The position numbers and the translations under genes were made by a program. Below the pieces are notes generated by a model. That model was not told where the DNA came from, ran no database searches, and saw nothing but the letters and a program-made list of their open reading frames with translations. This document shows positions 8,403-16,717 of a DNA stretch of 64,000 nucleotides, piece after piece (within the stretch, counting starts at the first letter, position 1; every line of letters starts with the position of its first letter). Origin of the DNA: Aromatoleum bremense (GTDB lineage: Bacteria; Pseudomonadota; Gammaproteobacteria; Burkholderiales; Rhodocyclaceae); the NCBI RefSeq assembly GCF_017894365.1, contig NZ_CP059467.1, forward strand, positions 1,426,001 through 1,490,000, read 5' to 3'.

Positions 8403-9578
8403 ATGAGAAACCATGTGAGTCGCGTCACGTCGGCAATCCGGGGGTTCGGTCTCGGGATGCTGGCGATGTATCTATTCGATCCCGATGTCGGCAGGCGCCG
8501 GCGCGCGTTTGTCGTCGATCAGTTCGAGAGCGCGCGCAACCGGCTGACCCACTTCGCCGACACCGCGTACCGCGACGCGGTCAACCGCAGCTACGGCATC
8601 GCGGCCCGGTTACGTCCGGGTACGGGCCGGTTGCAGCCGGTGACGGCACATCAGGTCGAGGAGCGCGTGCGTGCCCGCATCGGCAGGGTGGTGCGCAATT
8701 CACACGCGCTCAGGGTGCAGGCGCGCGACGACGGCACGGTGGTGCTGTCCGGGCCGGTGCTCGCGAACGAGGTGAACCGCCTGATGAGCGCGGTATGGTC
8801 GGTGCGCGGCGTCACGGGGATCGAGGACCAGTTACAGGTACACGAGCAGCCGGGGAACGTTTCCGCGCTGCAGGGGGCGCTTGCGCACGAAGGGCGCCGT
8901 GGCGCGGGAATGGCCGAGAGCTGGCCGCCCTCGATCCGGCTGCTCGCGGGGGTCGCGGGCGGCGCACTCGCGCTGGCCGGGCTGTCGCGCAACCGTCCGC
9001 TCGGCATGCTGCAGGCGCTGCTCGGCGGCGCGCTCGTCACGCGCGCGCTGGCAAACCGCAAGCTCGGCGAGGTCACGGGCATGTCGGGGCCACGCAACGT
9101 GCATATCGACAAGGAAATGTTCATCGCTGCCCCGCCCGAACGCGTCTTCGACTTCTGGCAGCACCAGGAGGATTTTCCGCAGTTCATGCGCAACGTCGAG
9201 GAAGTGCGGCCGACCGGCGAGGACTGCTGGCACTGGAAAGTCGCCGGCCCGTTCGGTCCGGTCGAATGGGACGCCCGGATCACCGAGCGCGAACAGAACC
9301 GCCGCCTCGCCTGGCACACGGTCCAGGGCGCACCGGTCGAGAGCGAAGGGCGCGTCGACTTCGAACCCGCCGGCGAAGGCACGCGGCTGCGGGTGTCGAT
9401 GGACTACGCGCCCGCCGCCGGGGCGATCGGCCATGCGGCAGCGCGGCTGCTCAGGCGCGATGCGAAGACCGAGATCGATGAGGACCTGATGCGCGTGAAG
9501 TCCTTCCTCGAAACGGGCGTCGCCGCGCGCGATGCCTCGGCCAGACGTGCGGCCGAAGATGCTCAACGGCTGCACTGA
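8403..9578 (+). CDS. BON domain and SRPBCC (polyketide cyclase-like) membrane protein
   Basis: ATG 8403 follows AGGAGG at ideal spacing; the frame open from 8364 is not needed. The 391-residue protein has a short hydrophobic N-terminal segment (GFGLGMLAMYLFDPDVG), a BON domain (about 80-150, ending in VRGVTGIEDQLQVHE), a glycine/alanine-rich membrane segment typical of DUF2892/YgaP-like regions (about 180-220), and a C-terminal SRPBCC domain (IAAPPERVFDFWQHQEDFPQ to the end). BON domains bind lipid or protein partners at the envelope; the SRPBCC pocket would bind a hydrophobic ligand. The last codons and terminator belong to the 105-bp repeat that is duplicated at 24641. Confidence 0.85.
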   Translation: MRNHVSRVTSAIRGFGLGMLAMYLFDPDVGRRRRAFVVDQFESARNRLTHFADTAYRDAVNRSYGIAARLRPGTGRLQPVTAHQVEERVRARIGRVVRNSHALRVQARDDGTVVLSGPVLANEVNRLMSAVWSVRGVTGIEDQLQVHEQPGNVSALQGALAHEGRRGAGMAESWPPSIRLLAGVAGGALALAGLSRNRPLGMLQALLGGALVTRALANRKLGEVTGMSGPRNVHIDKEMFIAAPPERVFDFWQHQEDFPQFMRNVEEVRPTGEDCWHWKVAGPFGPVEWDARITEREQNRRLAWHTVQGAPVESEGRVDFEPAGEGTRLRVSMDYAPAAGAIGHAAARLLRRDAKTEIDEDLMRVKSFLETGVAARDASARRAAEDAQRLH

Positions 9579-9670
9579 GCCGGAGCCGGGCCGGTCGTCA
9601 CCGGCTTTCGGCCTGCGGAAAAACTACGGCCGCCCCGGGGCGGCCGCTTTGTGCAGGGACGGCCGAAACT
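9566..9670. repeat. 105-bp direct repeat, left copy (island boundary)
   Basis: This copy covers the last codons of the BON/SRPBCC gene, its stop and the hairpin terminator. It matches 24641-24745 in 104 of 105 positions by eye: the first 95 bp are identical, then one G/T difference, then 9 identical bases. The two copies bracket exactly the cobalamin genes. Confidence 0.93.
9627..9650. terminator. Bidirectional hairpin terminator
   Basis: CGGCCGCCCC/GGGGCGGCCG forms a perfect stem, followed by CTTT on the plus strand. On the minus strand it is followed by GTAGTTTTT. It can end the BON/SRPBCC transcript from the left and the cobalamin operon from the right. The same hairpin occurs in the second repeat copy at about 24702-24725. 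Confidence 0.7.
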
Positions 9671-9722
9671 GGATTGGTTGATCGGAAACCCTGTTCGACC
9701 AAGGTTCATCCTCACGTGTCGC

Positions 9723-11018
9723 TTATCGCAAAAATATCCCTGCTGTGCCCTCCGGGTTGGACGGAAAGTAGAAGTGCAGGTAACTGGCCGTCAGGCGCGA
9801 GACGCGGTAGATCGCCTCGCCCGGCCGGCCCTTGAATCGCGCCGCCAGCGGGGTGCCGTGGGCGAGCGGCGCGAGCGGCGTCGCCGCCTTCGAGTAGTGG
9901 AAGGTATGGCCGGCGAAGCGGCCCTCGGGCAATTCGACGAGTTGCGTGCCGAGCGCCGACAGGCGGTCCTGCATGGCGACCTCGCCGGGAAGCAGTCCGC
10001 CCATCGCATGGGCGTGGCCCGCCTTGTCGCGCAGGGTCTCGAACAGGCTCATCATGCCGCCGCATTCGGCGAGCACCGGGCGGCCGGCCGCGACATGCCG
10101 GGCCAGCGCCTGCCACAGGGGACGACGCGACGACAGTTCGGCCGCGTGTAGTTCCGGGTAGCCGCCGGGCAACCAGATCGCGTCGCAGGTCGGCAGGGTA
10201 TCGCCGGCCAGCGGCGAGAAAAATTCCAACCGGGCGCCAAGGGCGCGCAGGCAGTCGAGGTTGGCCGGATAGATGAAGCTGAAGGCGGCGTCGCGCGCAA
10301 TCGCCAGCGTTTTTCCGGCCAGCAACGGGGCCACCCCCGGCGGGGTGACGGCGGGAAAGTCGACTGCCGGTGGCAGCTCGGCGGCGCCGGTGGCAGCGAG
10401 ATGGTCGGCGATGCGGTCGAGGCGATGACCGAGGTCGGCGATCTCGATCGCCTGCAGCAGGCCGAGGTGGCGCTCCGGCAAGGCCGCCCCGGCGTCCTTC
10501 GGGATCGCGCCGTAGAAACGCATCCCGGCCGGCAGGCTGGTGCGCAGCAGCTCGCCGTGGCCGGCGCTGCCGACGTGGTTGGCGAGCACGCCGGAGAACG
10601 GCAGACCGGGCTGGAAGGTAGCGAGGCCGTGGGCGAGCGCGCCAAAGGTCTGCGCCATCGCGGCGGCGTCGATCACCGCCACCACCGGCACGCCGAAACG
10701 GCGCGCGATGTCGGCGCCCGAGGGCTGGCCGTCGAACAGACCCATCACGCCCTCGATCAGGATCAGCTCGGCGCCTGCGGCCGCTTCGGCCAGCCGCCAC
10801 GCCGCGTCGGCCTCGCCGCACATGCCGAGGTCGAGGTTGTAGCAGGGCTGGCCGCTGGCGAAGGCGTGGATCTGCGGATCGAGAAAGTCGGGGCCGCACT
10901 TGAAGATGCGCACCGTCCGGCCCTGGCGGACGTGCAGGCGCGCGAGCGCGGCGGTGACAGTGGTCTTGCCCTGGCCCGAGGCCGGCGCGGCGATGAAGAG
11001 TGCGGGACAACTCGGCAT
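9723..11018 (-). CDS. cobB: Cobyrinate a,c-diamide synthase
   Basis: Glutamine- and ATP-dependent amidation of the a and c side chains of (hydrogeno)cobyrinate (CobB/CbiA family). The 431-residue protein starts at ATG 11018 (MPSCPALFIAAPASGQGKTT). The P-loop-like ASGQGKTT is at about 12-19; the glutaminase domain in the second half has PGGYPELHA and the nucleophile in LAECGGMM, with the His in FAGHTFHYSK. It is the last gene of the minus-strand operon, 12 bp after cobO, and its stop lies 53 bp from the left island repeat. A much longer open frame upstream is a shadow of cobO. Confidence 0.93.
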   Translation of the reverse strand: MPSCPALFIAAPASGQGKTTVTAALARLHVRQGRTVRIFKCGPDFLDPQIHAFASGQPCYNLDLGMCGEADAAWRLAEAAAGAELILIEGVMGLFDGQPSGADIARRFGVPVVAVIDAAAMAQTFGALAHGLATFQPGLPFSGVLANHVGSAGHGELLRTSLPAGMRFYGAIPKDAGAALPERHLGLLQAIEIADLGHRLDRIADHLAATGAAELPPAVDFPAVTPPGVAPLLAGKTLAIARDAAFSFIYPANLDCLRALGARLEFFSPLAGDTLPTCDAIWLPGGYPELHAAELSSRRPLWQALARHVAAGRPVLAECGGMMSLFETLRDKAGHAHAMGGLLPGEVAMQDRLSALGTQLVELPEGRFAGHTFHYSKAATPLAPLAHGTPLAARFKGRPGEAIYRVSRLTASYLHFYFPSNPEGTAGIFLR

Positions 11019-11029
11019 GGTGATTCCGT

Positions 11030-11632
11030 TCAGAACTCGACACCGGGCATCGCCGGCACCCCGGCCTGGAAGGCGTGTTTGACCGCCGCGATCTCGCTCA
11101 CCGTGTCGGCGGCCGCGACCAGCGCCGGCGGCGCCGCGCGGCCGGTCAGGATGACGTGCTGCATGGGCGGTCGGTCCTTGAGCGCGGCAATGACGGCGTC
11201 GAGGTCGAGCCAGCCGTATTTGAAAGCGTAGGTGATCTCGTCGAGGATCAGCAGGTCGATCACCGGGTCGGCCAGATAGGCCCGCGCCTGCGCCCAGGCG
11301 GCCTGCGCGGCGGCCGCGTCGCGTGCCTTGTCCTGCGTTTCCCAAGTGAAGCCTTCGCCCATGACGTGCCAGCGCACCTGCGGGTGGACGCGGAAAAACT
11401 CCTCCTCGCCGGTGTCCGAACGCGCCTTGACGAACTGCACCACGGCCGCCCGCTGGCCGTGTCCGAGTGCGCGCGCCAGTACGCCAAAGGCGGCCGAGGA
11501 CTTGCCCTTGCCGTTGCCGGTGTGGAGCACCACCACGCCGCGTGCTCCCTGCGCGGCGGCGATGCGTGCGTCGATCACCTGCTTTTTGCGCGCCATGCGC
11601 TGGCGGTGGCGTTGATCGGCTTCATCCATCAC
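11030..11632 (-). CDS. cobO: Cob(I)yrinic acid a,c-diamide adenosyltransferase
   Basis: Transfers the 5'-deoxyadenosyl group from ATP to the corrinoid cobalt (CobO/BtuR/CobA family). The 200-residue length is standard. The ATP site HTGNGKGKSSAA is at about 37-48, and the family motifs VQFVKARSDTGEE, HVMGEGFTWETQ, LLILDEITYAFKYGW and ILTGRAAP follow in the right order. The start is ATG 11632 or 11629. Just upstream on the same strand is the stub of cobQ (11658-11726), so cobO used to follow cobQ. Confidence 0.95.
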   Translation of the reverse strand: MMDEADQRHRQRMARKKQVIDARIAAAQGARGVVVLHTGNGKGKSSAAFGVLARALGHGQRAAVVQFVKARSDTGEEEFFRVHPQVRWHVMGEGFTWETQDKARDAAAAQAAWAQARAYLADPVIDLLILDEITYAFKYGWLDLDAVIAALKDRPPMQHVILTGRAAPPALVAAADTVSEIAAVKHAFQAGVPAMPGVEF

Positions 11633-11657
11633 GTTTCATATCCCCCTGTTGTAATTG

Positions 11658-11726
11658 TTACCGGTCGGCTACCACCATGCTCTTGCCGGCGTCGGAGGTG
11701 CAGCCCTGCACCATCAGCGCGGACGG
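11658..11726 (-). pseudogene. cobQ: cobQ (cobyric acid synthase) N-terminal stub
   Basis: Between cobC and cobO the minus strand encodes ALMVQGCTSDAGKSMVVADR and then a TAA stop. The first part is the conserved N-terminus of cobyric acid synthase (family form ALMVQGTTSDAGKST). Identity ends exactly within the P-loop, after GKS, so the other roughly 460 codons have been lost. The stub directly follows the cobC stop. It cannot make a working protein. Confidence 0.8.
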
Positions 11727-12758
11727 TCATGCCGTCCCCCCGGAATCCTTGCACGCCGCCGGACCGGCCAGCGCACGAATCGCCGCTTCAAGGCGTTGCC
11801 AGTCGCGCTCCGCCCCCGGCAGGCCGAAGCGCAAGCCTCGGCAATCGGGGGCCACGAAATGGCGAACCAGGATGCCCTGGCGCGCCAGCGCAGCGGCGAC
11901 CGATTCCGCCACCGGGGTGGGCAGCCAGACGAACAGCGGATGCACGCGCCGCGTGCCCTCCGGATCGAGCGGCGCGAGCAGCCGGGCGAGGCGTGCGCTG
12001 GCTTCGACCAGCGTGCGCCGCATGACGGCCTGCCAGGCCGTATCGGCCAGCGCCCGGCGCGCCAACGTGCGTGCCGGCCCGCACAGGGGCCAGGGGCCGG
12101 CCACCTCGCGCAGCGCGGCGAGGAGGTCCGGCCGGGCAGCGACGAAGCCGACGCGGGCGCCGGCGAGGCCGAAGAACTTGCCGAGCGAACGGAGGACGAT
12201 CAGGTGCGGCAGGCGATCGCCGGCCAGTGTGATCACCGAATCGTCGGGCGTCGCGTCGATGAAGGCTTCGTCGACCACCAGATGGCCCCCACGCGCCTGC
12301 AGGCGTTCGGCGACGTCGATCAGGACCGCCGGCGCGATACAGCCGGCATCGGGATTGTTCGGCTGGCAAATCACGAGCGTATCGACCGTGTCCGCGACGG
12401 CGGGCAGCGCCGCGGCCGCAAAGCGGATCACCTCATGGCCGGCGCGCTGCCAGTGATGCGGGTGTTCGGCGTAGGTCGGCGCCAGCACGCCGACGCGACC
12501 GCGCGGCAGCAGGAAAGGCAGGCCCTGGATCGCCGGCTGCGAGCCGGCCAGCGCCACCAGCCGCGCGGTGCCGTAGTACGCCGCCGCGGCGTCGAGCAGG
12601 CCGTCGTCGTCTTCGGGCAGACGCAGCCAGTCCTCGGGCGCGATGGCCGGCACCGGATAACCGTGCGGACTGATACCGGTCGACAGGTCCAGCCAGTCGG
12701 CCTCCGGGATTGCGTAACGCCTGGCCGCAGCGCGACGCCGCCCGCCGTGTTCAAGCAT
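11727..12758 (-). CDS. cobC: Threonine-phosphate decarboxylase
   Basis: PLP enzyme of aminotransferase fold I that makes (R)-1-amino-2-propanol phosphate for the nucleotide loop; called CobC in the Pseudomonas denitrificans system and CobD in Salmonella. 343 residues. Visible motifs: [13 protein letters not shown] near the N-terminus, [17 protein letters not shown], and the PLP lysine in [17 protein letters not shown]. The ATG at 12758 overlaps the end of cobD by 8 bp and follows GGAGCG. Its stop overlaps the ATGA preceding the cobQ stub. Confidence 0.93.
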   Translation of the reverse strand: MLEHGGRRRAAARRYAIPEADWLDLSTGISPHGYPVPAIAPEDWLRLPEDDDGLLDAAAAYYGTARLVALAGSQPAIQGLPFLLPRGRVGVLAPTYAEHPHHWQRAGHEVIRFAAAALPAVADTVDTLVICQPNNPDAGCIAPAVLIDVAERLQARGGHLVVDEAFIDATPDDSVITLAGDRLPHLIVLRSLGKFFGLAGARVGFVAARPDLLAALREVAGPWPLCGPARTLARRALADTAWQAVMRRTLVEASARLARLLAPLDPEGTRRVHPLFVWLPTPVAESVAAALARQGILVRHFVAPDCRGLRFGLPGAERDWQRLEAAIRALAGPAACKDSGGTA

Positions 12759-13785
12759 GGAGCGCTCCCCAGACCAGCGCCGGCACGAAGCCGGCGAGCA
12801 GCCACAGGCCGATGCCGCGCCGAACCAGCGTCAGTGCACGTCGGATGTCGGCTGCCGTCGGCGCCGGTCCGACGCCCAGCGCCGGGCGTGCCTCGCGCTG
12901 CCCGTGATACACCGCCGCGCCACCCAGACTCACCCCGAGGCTGCCGGCGCCAGCGGCCATCACCGGGCCGGCGTTCGGACTGTCCCAGAGCGGCGCCTGG
13001 GCGCGCCAGCAGGCCAGCGCCTGCCCCCCGCGGCCGAGCACCGCGTAGGTCAGCGCGCAAAGGCGAGCCGGCAAGTAACCCAGCAGGTCGTCGACACGCG
13101 CCGCCGCCCGGCCGAAGTGAAGGTAGCGCTCGTTGCGGTAGCCCCACATCGCGTCGAGCGTATTGGCGAGGCGGAAGAGCAAGGCGCCCGGGCCGCCCAG
13201 CAAGGCGAACCAGAACAGCGCGCCGAACACCGCGTCGCTGCCGTTTTCCAGCGTCGATTCGACGGCGGCGCGGGCAACCGCCGGCTCGTCGAGCGCCGTG
13301 GTGTCGCGCGAGACGATGCGGCCCACGGCCTCGCGTGCGGCGGGCAGCTCGCCGGCGTCGAGTGCGGCGGCGATGGGCACCACGTGTTCGCGCAGGCTCT
13401 CTGCGCCGAGCGCGAAGTAGAGCAGGACGACATCGAGCGGCACCACCAGCCAGGCCGGCGCGATATTGCGCAGCCACAGCGCGAGGCCGGCAAAAGGCAG
13501 GACGGCCAGCGCCCAGGCGGCGATGCCGGCACTTTTTTGCCAGTTGTGCCGGGTCGGGAAGCGGCGCAACGCCGCTTCGATCCCTTGCGCCAGCCGGCCG
13601 AAACCGACCAGCGGATGAAAGCGGCGCGGTTCGCCGAACAGGCGGTCGAGCCCGACGGCGACGAGGGCGCAGAGCGGCAGCTGCAGCAATGGCAACAATT
13701 CGACCGCGGCCATCAGGAGCTCGGGATCGCCGCGTCCGGCACCGACCAGATAGACGGTCCCCGTGGTGGACATTGCCGCCGTCAT
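12751..13785 (-). CDS. cobD: Adenosylcobinamide-phosphate synthase with a cobA-derived N-terminal leader
   Basis: Membrane protein (CobD/CbiB family) that joins aminopropanol phosphate to adenosylcobyric acid. The family-like part begins at Met 25 (position 13713, [15 protein letters not shown]) and has several hydrophobic segments plus the conserved [37 protein letters not shown] and [11 protein letters not shown]. The first 24 residues ([20 protein letters not shown]) are instead the N-terminus of an S-adenosylmethionine-dependent corrin/uroporphyrin methyltransferase such as CobA, joined in frame. No good ribosome binding site precedes Met 25, so the fused leader may actually be translated. 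Confidence 0.9.
   Translation of the reverse strand: MTAAMSTTGTVYLVGAGRGDPELLMAAVELLPLLQLPLCALVAVGLDRLFGEPRRFHPLVGFGRLAQGIEAALRRFPTRHNWQKSAGIAAWALAVLPFAGLALWLRNIAPAWLVVPLDVVLLYFALGAESLREHVVPIAAALDAGELPAAREAVGRIVSRDTTALDEPAVARAAVESTLENGSDAVFGALFWFALLGGPGALLFRLANTLDAMWGYRNERYLHFGRAAARVDDLLGYLPARLCALTYAVLGRGGQALACWRAQAPLWDSPNAGPVMAAGAGSLGVSLGGAAVYHGQREARPALGVGPAPTAADIRRALTLVRRGIGLWLLAGFVPALVWGALHA
13713..13785 (-). pseudogene. cobA-like N-terminal stub fused to cobD
   Basis: [16 protein letters not shown] is the glycine-rich N-terminal signature of uroporphyrinogen-III C-methyltransferase (family form [17 protein letters not shown]), here with Pro to Arg. It ends exactly at the Met that starts the normal CobD sequence. 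It looks like the remainder of a deleted cobA gene. Confidence 0.65.
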
Positions 13786-13789
13786 CGGT

Positions 13790-14731
13790 TCAGGTCACGG
13801 CAGCCGGCTCGGCCAGCAGCTGTTCGATGTAGGTCAGCGGCAGGCCGAAGCGTTCGGCGAGCCGACTCGCGTCTTCCGCGCTGTCGCGCACCGTGGCGAC
13901 GAAACCGTCGAGACCGGTGGACAAGGAACGGCCACGTTGCTCGCCTTCGCGCGTGTCGCCGCTTCCCACGTCGTATTTGTTGGTGTAGCCGCGCGGCGTG
14001 ACCATCAGTCCAGCGCGCGCGAAAGTGTGGCTATTGCCGATCAGCACGGTGGACAACATGCCGATCTCGGCCTCGGCAAGCTGCGCCAGCGTCGTCAGTT
14101 CGACCTTCTGCCTGGCGCGGTAACCCGACTTGACGATGGCAACCGGCGTCCGCGGGTCGCGGTGGGCGAGGAAGAGGCTTTGCGCGTGCACGATCTGCTC
14201 GCTGCGGCGGCCGCTTTTCGGGTTGTAGAGCGCGACGACGAAGTCGGCCTCGGCGGCGGCGTTGAGCCGGCGCGCGATGACCGCCCAGGGCGTCAGCAGG
14301 TCGGACAGCGAAATCGCGCAGAAGTCGTGGGTCAGCGGCGCGCCGACCAGTGCCGCGCAGCTGTTGAGCGCCGAGGCGCCGGGGATCACCTCGACCGCAA
14401 TATCCGATTCAGGATTCCAGCCCGCCTCGAACAGCACCTCGTAGGTCGGCCCGGCCATGCCGTAGACGCCGGCGTCGCCCGAGGAAATGAGCGCCACCTT
14501 GCGGCCTTCGCGCGCGCGCGCCAAGGCTTCGATCGCGCGGTCGATCTCCTCGGTCATCGACTTCCTGATCACTTCCTTGCCGGCCAGCAGCGGCTCGACC
14601 AGCTTGATGTAGGTGGCGTAGCCGATCACCGTGTCGGCGTCGAGGATGGCGGTGCGCGCCGCCGGCGTCAGGTGGTCGAGACTGCCGGGGCCGATGCCGA
14701 CGAGAGAGATTTTTCCGGGCGCTGCATTCAT
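13790..14731 (-). CDS. cobJ: Precorrin-3B C17-methyltransferase
   Basis: S-adenosylmethionine-dependent methylation at C17 with ring contraction (CobJ/CbiH). The SAM-binding start is [18 protein letters not shown] (about 8-25), followed by [48 protein letters not shown] and [11 protein letters not shown], all family hallmarks. At 313 residues it is about 60 longer than minimal CbiH because of a C-terminal extension (from about residue 250, including [18 protein letters not shown]) of unknown role. The ATG overlaps the cobE stop in an ATGA. Confidence 0.94.
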   Translation of the reverse strand: MNAAPGKISLVGIGPGSLDHLTPAARTAILDADTVIGYATYIKLVEPLLAGKEVIRKSMTEEIDRAIEALARAREGRKVALISSGDAGVYGMAGPTYEVLFEAGWNPESDIAVEVIPGASALNSCAALVGAPLTHDFCAISLSDLLTPWAVIARRLNAAAEADFVVALYNPKSGRRSEQIVHAQSLFLAHRDPRTPVAIVKSGYRARQKVELTTLAQLAEAEIGMLSTVLIGNSHTFARAGLMVTPRGYTNKYDVGSGDTREGEQRGRSLSTGLDGFVATVRDSAEDASRLAERFGLPLTYIEQLLAEPAAVT

Positions 14732-15177
14732 CAGGCGATCCTCGCAATGGAGACGGTGGCGTTGCGGCCGTCGGGACCGCGCAGCCGGTGTTTTTCAATC
14801 AGCAGGGCGGCCGGTGCTGCGGCCGCCCCGGTGTCCGCACCGGCCGCCAGCAAAGCCGCGGCTTCCGACACCGACGGCGTGCCGGTATGGCGCAGCACGG
14901 TCGCCGAGGGGTTGGGCACCGTCACCGTGGCGAGTTGCGCCGCCGGGTAGAAGGTCAGCGGCCAGTCGCGCAGCGCGGCAAATTCGCGCAGGCCGGCCTC
15001 GTCGGCCTTCAGGTCGATACTCGCCGCCGCTTCGACGGCGAGCGCCGCGCCGGGGTGTCGACGCGCGATTTGCGCAAGCGCCGCATCGACGACATCGGCG
15101 ATCGTCGCCGCCGGCGTGCCGCGATCACAGCCCAGGCCCAGCGCGAGGCGCAACGGGGTCACGGCGGGCGCGTTCAT
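14731..15177 (-). CDS. cobE: CobE/CbiG C-terminal-domain protein
   Basis: A 148-residue stand-alone version of the CbiG C-terminal domain (CobE). Motifs: LALGLGCDRGTPAATI at the N-terminus, SIDLKADEAGLREFA and VSEAAALLAAGA. In many genomes this domain is fused to CbiG; here it is a separate gene that overlaps the upstream cbiG by ATGA. It likely works with CbiG in opening the ring-contraction lactone and releasing the two-carbon fragment; CobE's own biochemical role is not well defined. Confidence 0.85.
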   Translation of the reverse strand: MNAPAVTPLRLALGLGCDRGTPAATIADVVDAALAQIARRHPGAALAVEAAASIDLKADEAGLREFAALRDWPLTFYPAAQLATVTVPNPSATVLRHTGTPSVSEAAALLAAGADTGAAAAPAALLIEKHRLRGPDGRNATVSIARIA

Positions 15178-15938
15178 GCGCCCTCCGGCGGCGGCCGGTA
15201 GGTGACGAGCTTGCCGGCCAGCCGGTCGAGATGGGCGGCCGCCATCGCCGGGTCGCGCCGGCTGATCCAGAGCACGGCGGCAAAGGCGTCCGGGGCGACG
15301 TCGTCGAGCGAATCGAGCAAGTGCAGATTGGCCGGCAGCGGCGCCTCGCGCGTCCACCAGTGTTTTTCTCCCGCCTCCTGGACGATCGCGACCGGCGCGT
15401 CGTTGACCACCGCCGCTGCGGCGCGCGTCAGGTTGTCCTTGGGCGCCTCGATGGTCCAGCCGAACTCGCGGCCGAGCAGATCGACGGCGAGGGTTTCGCG
15501 GCTGTCGGACGCCGTCGTGAACACCGGCGTCGCGCCGAGCTTTTCGGCCAGCCGCGCCGCCAGCGCGTTGGCACCGCCGATGTGGCCCGACAACACCGGG
15601 ATGACGAAGCGCCCGCCTTCGTCGAGCACCACCACGCCGGGATCGATGTCCTTGCCTTTCAGGTGCGGCGCGATCAGGCGCACCACGGCGCCCAGCGAAA
15701 CGACGCAGACGATGCCGTCGAAGGCCGCGAACAACGCCGATACCTGATCGCCGGTCTTGCCGCTGAAACACGTGGCGGCACCCGGCGCGGCGGCCTCGGC
15801 TTCGGCGTGGAACTTCCCGGGCGCGAACAGGCGGGCGCCGGGCAGCGCCGCGACGACACGCCCGGCGTGGGCGATGCCGTGGCGCGTGATCGCGACGACC
15901 GCGACGCGCTCGGAACCGAAAGGCAGGTGGTGCTTCAT
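15174..15938 (-). CDS. cbiG: Cobalt-precorrin-5A hydrolase, N-terminal and central domains
   Basis: CbiG opens the delta-lactone of cobalt-precorrin-5A and releases acetaldehyde. The 254-residue protein starts at ATG 15938 (MKHHLPFGSERVAVVAITRHG). Family motifs: VVSLGAVVRLIAPHLKGKDIDPGVVVLDEGG (inside about 85-115), PVLSGHIGGANALAARLA and TTASDSRETLAVD. It lacks the C-terminal domain, which is the next gene (cobE). Its presence means the anaerobic-style ring contraction, not the CobG oxygen-dependent one. Confidence 0.92.
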   Translation of the reverse strand: MKHHLPFGSERVAVVAITRHGIAHAGRVVAALPGARLFAPGKFHAEAEAAAPGAATCFSGKTGDQVSALFAAFDGIVCVVSLGAVVRLIAPHLKGKDIDPGVVVLDEGGRFVIPVLSGHIGGANALAARLAEKLGATPVFTTASDSRETLAVDLLGREFGWTIEAPKDNLTRAAAAVVNDAPVAIVQEAGEKHWWTREAPLPANLHLLDSLDDVAPDAFAAVLWISRRDPAMAAAHLDRLAGKLVTYRPPPEGA

Positions 15939-16717
15939 GCCGCCTCGGCGCTCGCCACGGCTTTGCTGCGGCAACCGCGTTGCGTCGGTCGTTTCGCCCG
16001 GCCGGGGTTCTTCACCAGCATCAGCGACAGGTAGGGAATCGTTGCGCCGCGCAGCGACAACACGTCCGCCACGACACGCTCGTCGGGCGTGCCGACCTTT
16101 TCGACATACACCGCGTGCGGCGCGATGCCCCGCGCTTCGAGCAGGTCGAGCACCCCTTCCAGCATCGGCTTCACCTTCAGCAGCACCAGGCTGTCGAATT
16201 CGTCGAGCATGCGGTCGATGACCTCGACGCCGTACGAGGCTGGAAACACCGCCAGCGTCTCGTCGGCCTCGGCGATCGGGCGGCCGATGCGCGCCGCGCT
16301 GGCGCAATACGAGCTGACGCCGGCGATCACCTCGACCTCGATGCCCGGTTGCAGTTCGCGCACGGCGCGCGCCAGATGGCCGAAGGTCGAATACGTCGAG
16401 GCGTCGCCTTCGACCAGGAACAACACGTCACAGCCTTCGGCGAGCAGGCGCACGGTCTCGTCGGCGGCCTGCAGCCAGGCGCGCGCCAGCAGCTCGGCCT
16501 TGGTCGTCATCGGGAAGACCAGCGCCACCGCGTCGACCGGCAGCGCCAGGCCGGCGCGCAGCGCGATGTCGAGCGCGTAGGAGACCTCGCCCGCCTTTTT
16601 CACCGGGTAGGTCCAGCGCGCATCGCTGTTGAGTGCCTCCCAGCCGCGCCGCGTGATCAGGCCGGGGTCGCCGGGGCCGAGGGAGACGCCGATCAGGCGG
16701 CCGAATGATTTGCTCAT
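15935..16717 (-). CDS. cobI: Precorrin-2/cobalt-precorrin-2 C20-methyltransferase
   Basis: Methylates C20 (CobI/CbiL). It starts at ATG 16717 with RLIGVSLGPGDPGLITRRGW, the SAM site, and continues with WTYPVKK, EGDASTYSTFGHL, VIAGVSSYCASAARIGRP and LLKVKP in the family order; 260 residues is close to the usual size. The C-terminus (PGRAKRPTQRGCRSKAVASA) is a short basic tail. It overlaps cobL upstream (ATGA) and cbiG downstream (4 bp). The longer upstream frame is a shadow of cobL. Confidence 0.93.
   Translation of the reverse strand: MSKSFGRLIGVSLGPGDPGLITRRGWEALNSDARWTYPVKKAGEVSYALDIALRAGLALPVDAVALVFPMTTKAELLARAWLQAADETVRLLAEGCDVLFLVEGDASTYSTFGHLARAVRELQPGIEVEVIAGVSSYCASAARIGRPIAEADETLAVFPASYGVEVIDRMLDEFDSLVLLKVKPMLEGVLDLLEARGIAPHAVYVEKVGTPDERVVADVLSLRGATIPYLSLMLVKNPGRAKRPTQRGCRSKAVASAEAA

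Noticed and set aside
11655..13832. 725-residue plus-strand frame opposite cobC-cobD
   Set aside because: Arg/Pro/Ala-rich shadow of the minus-strand cob genes, which have clear family motifs and overlapping starts and stops.
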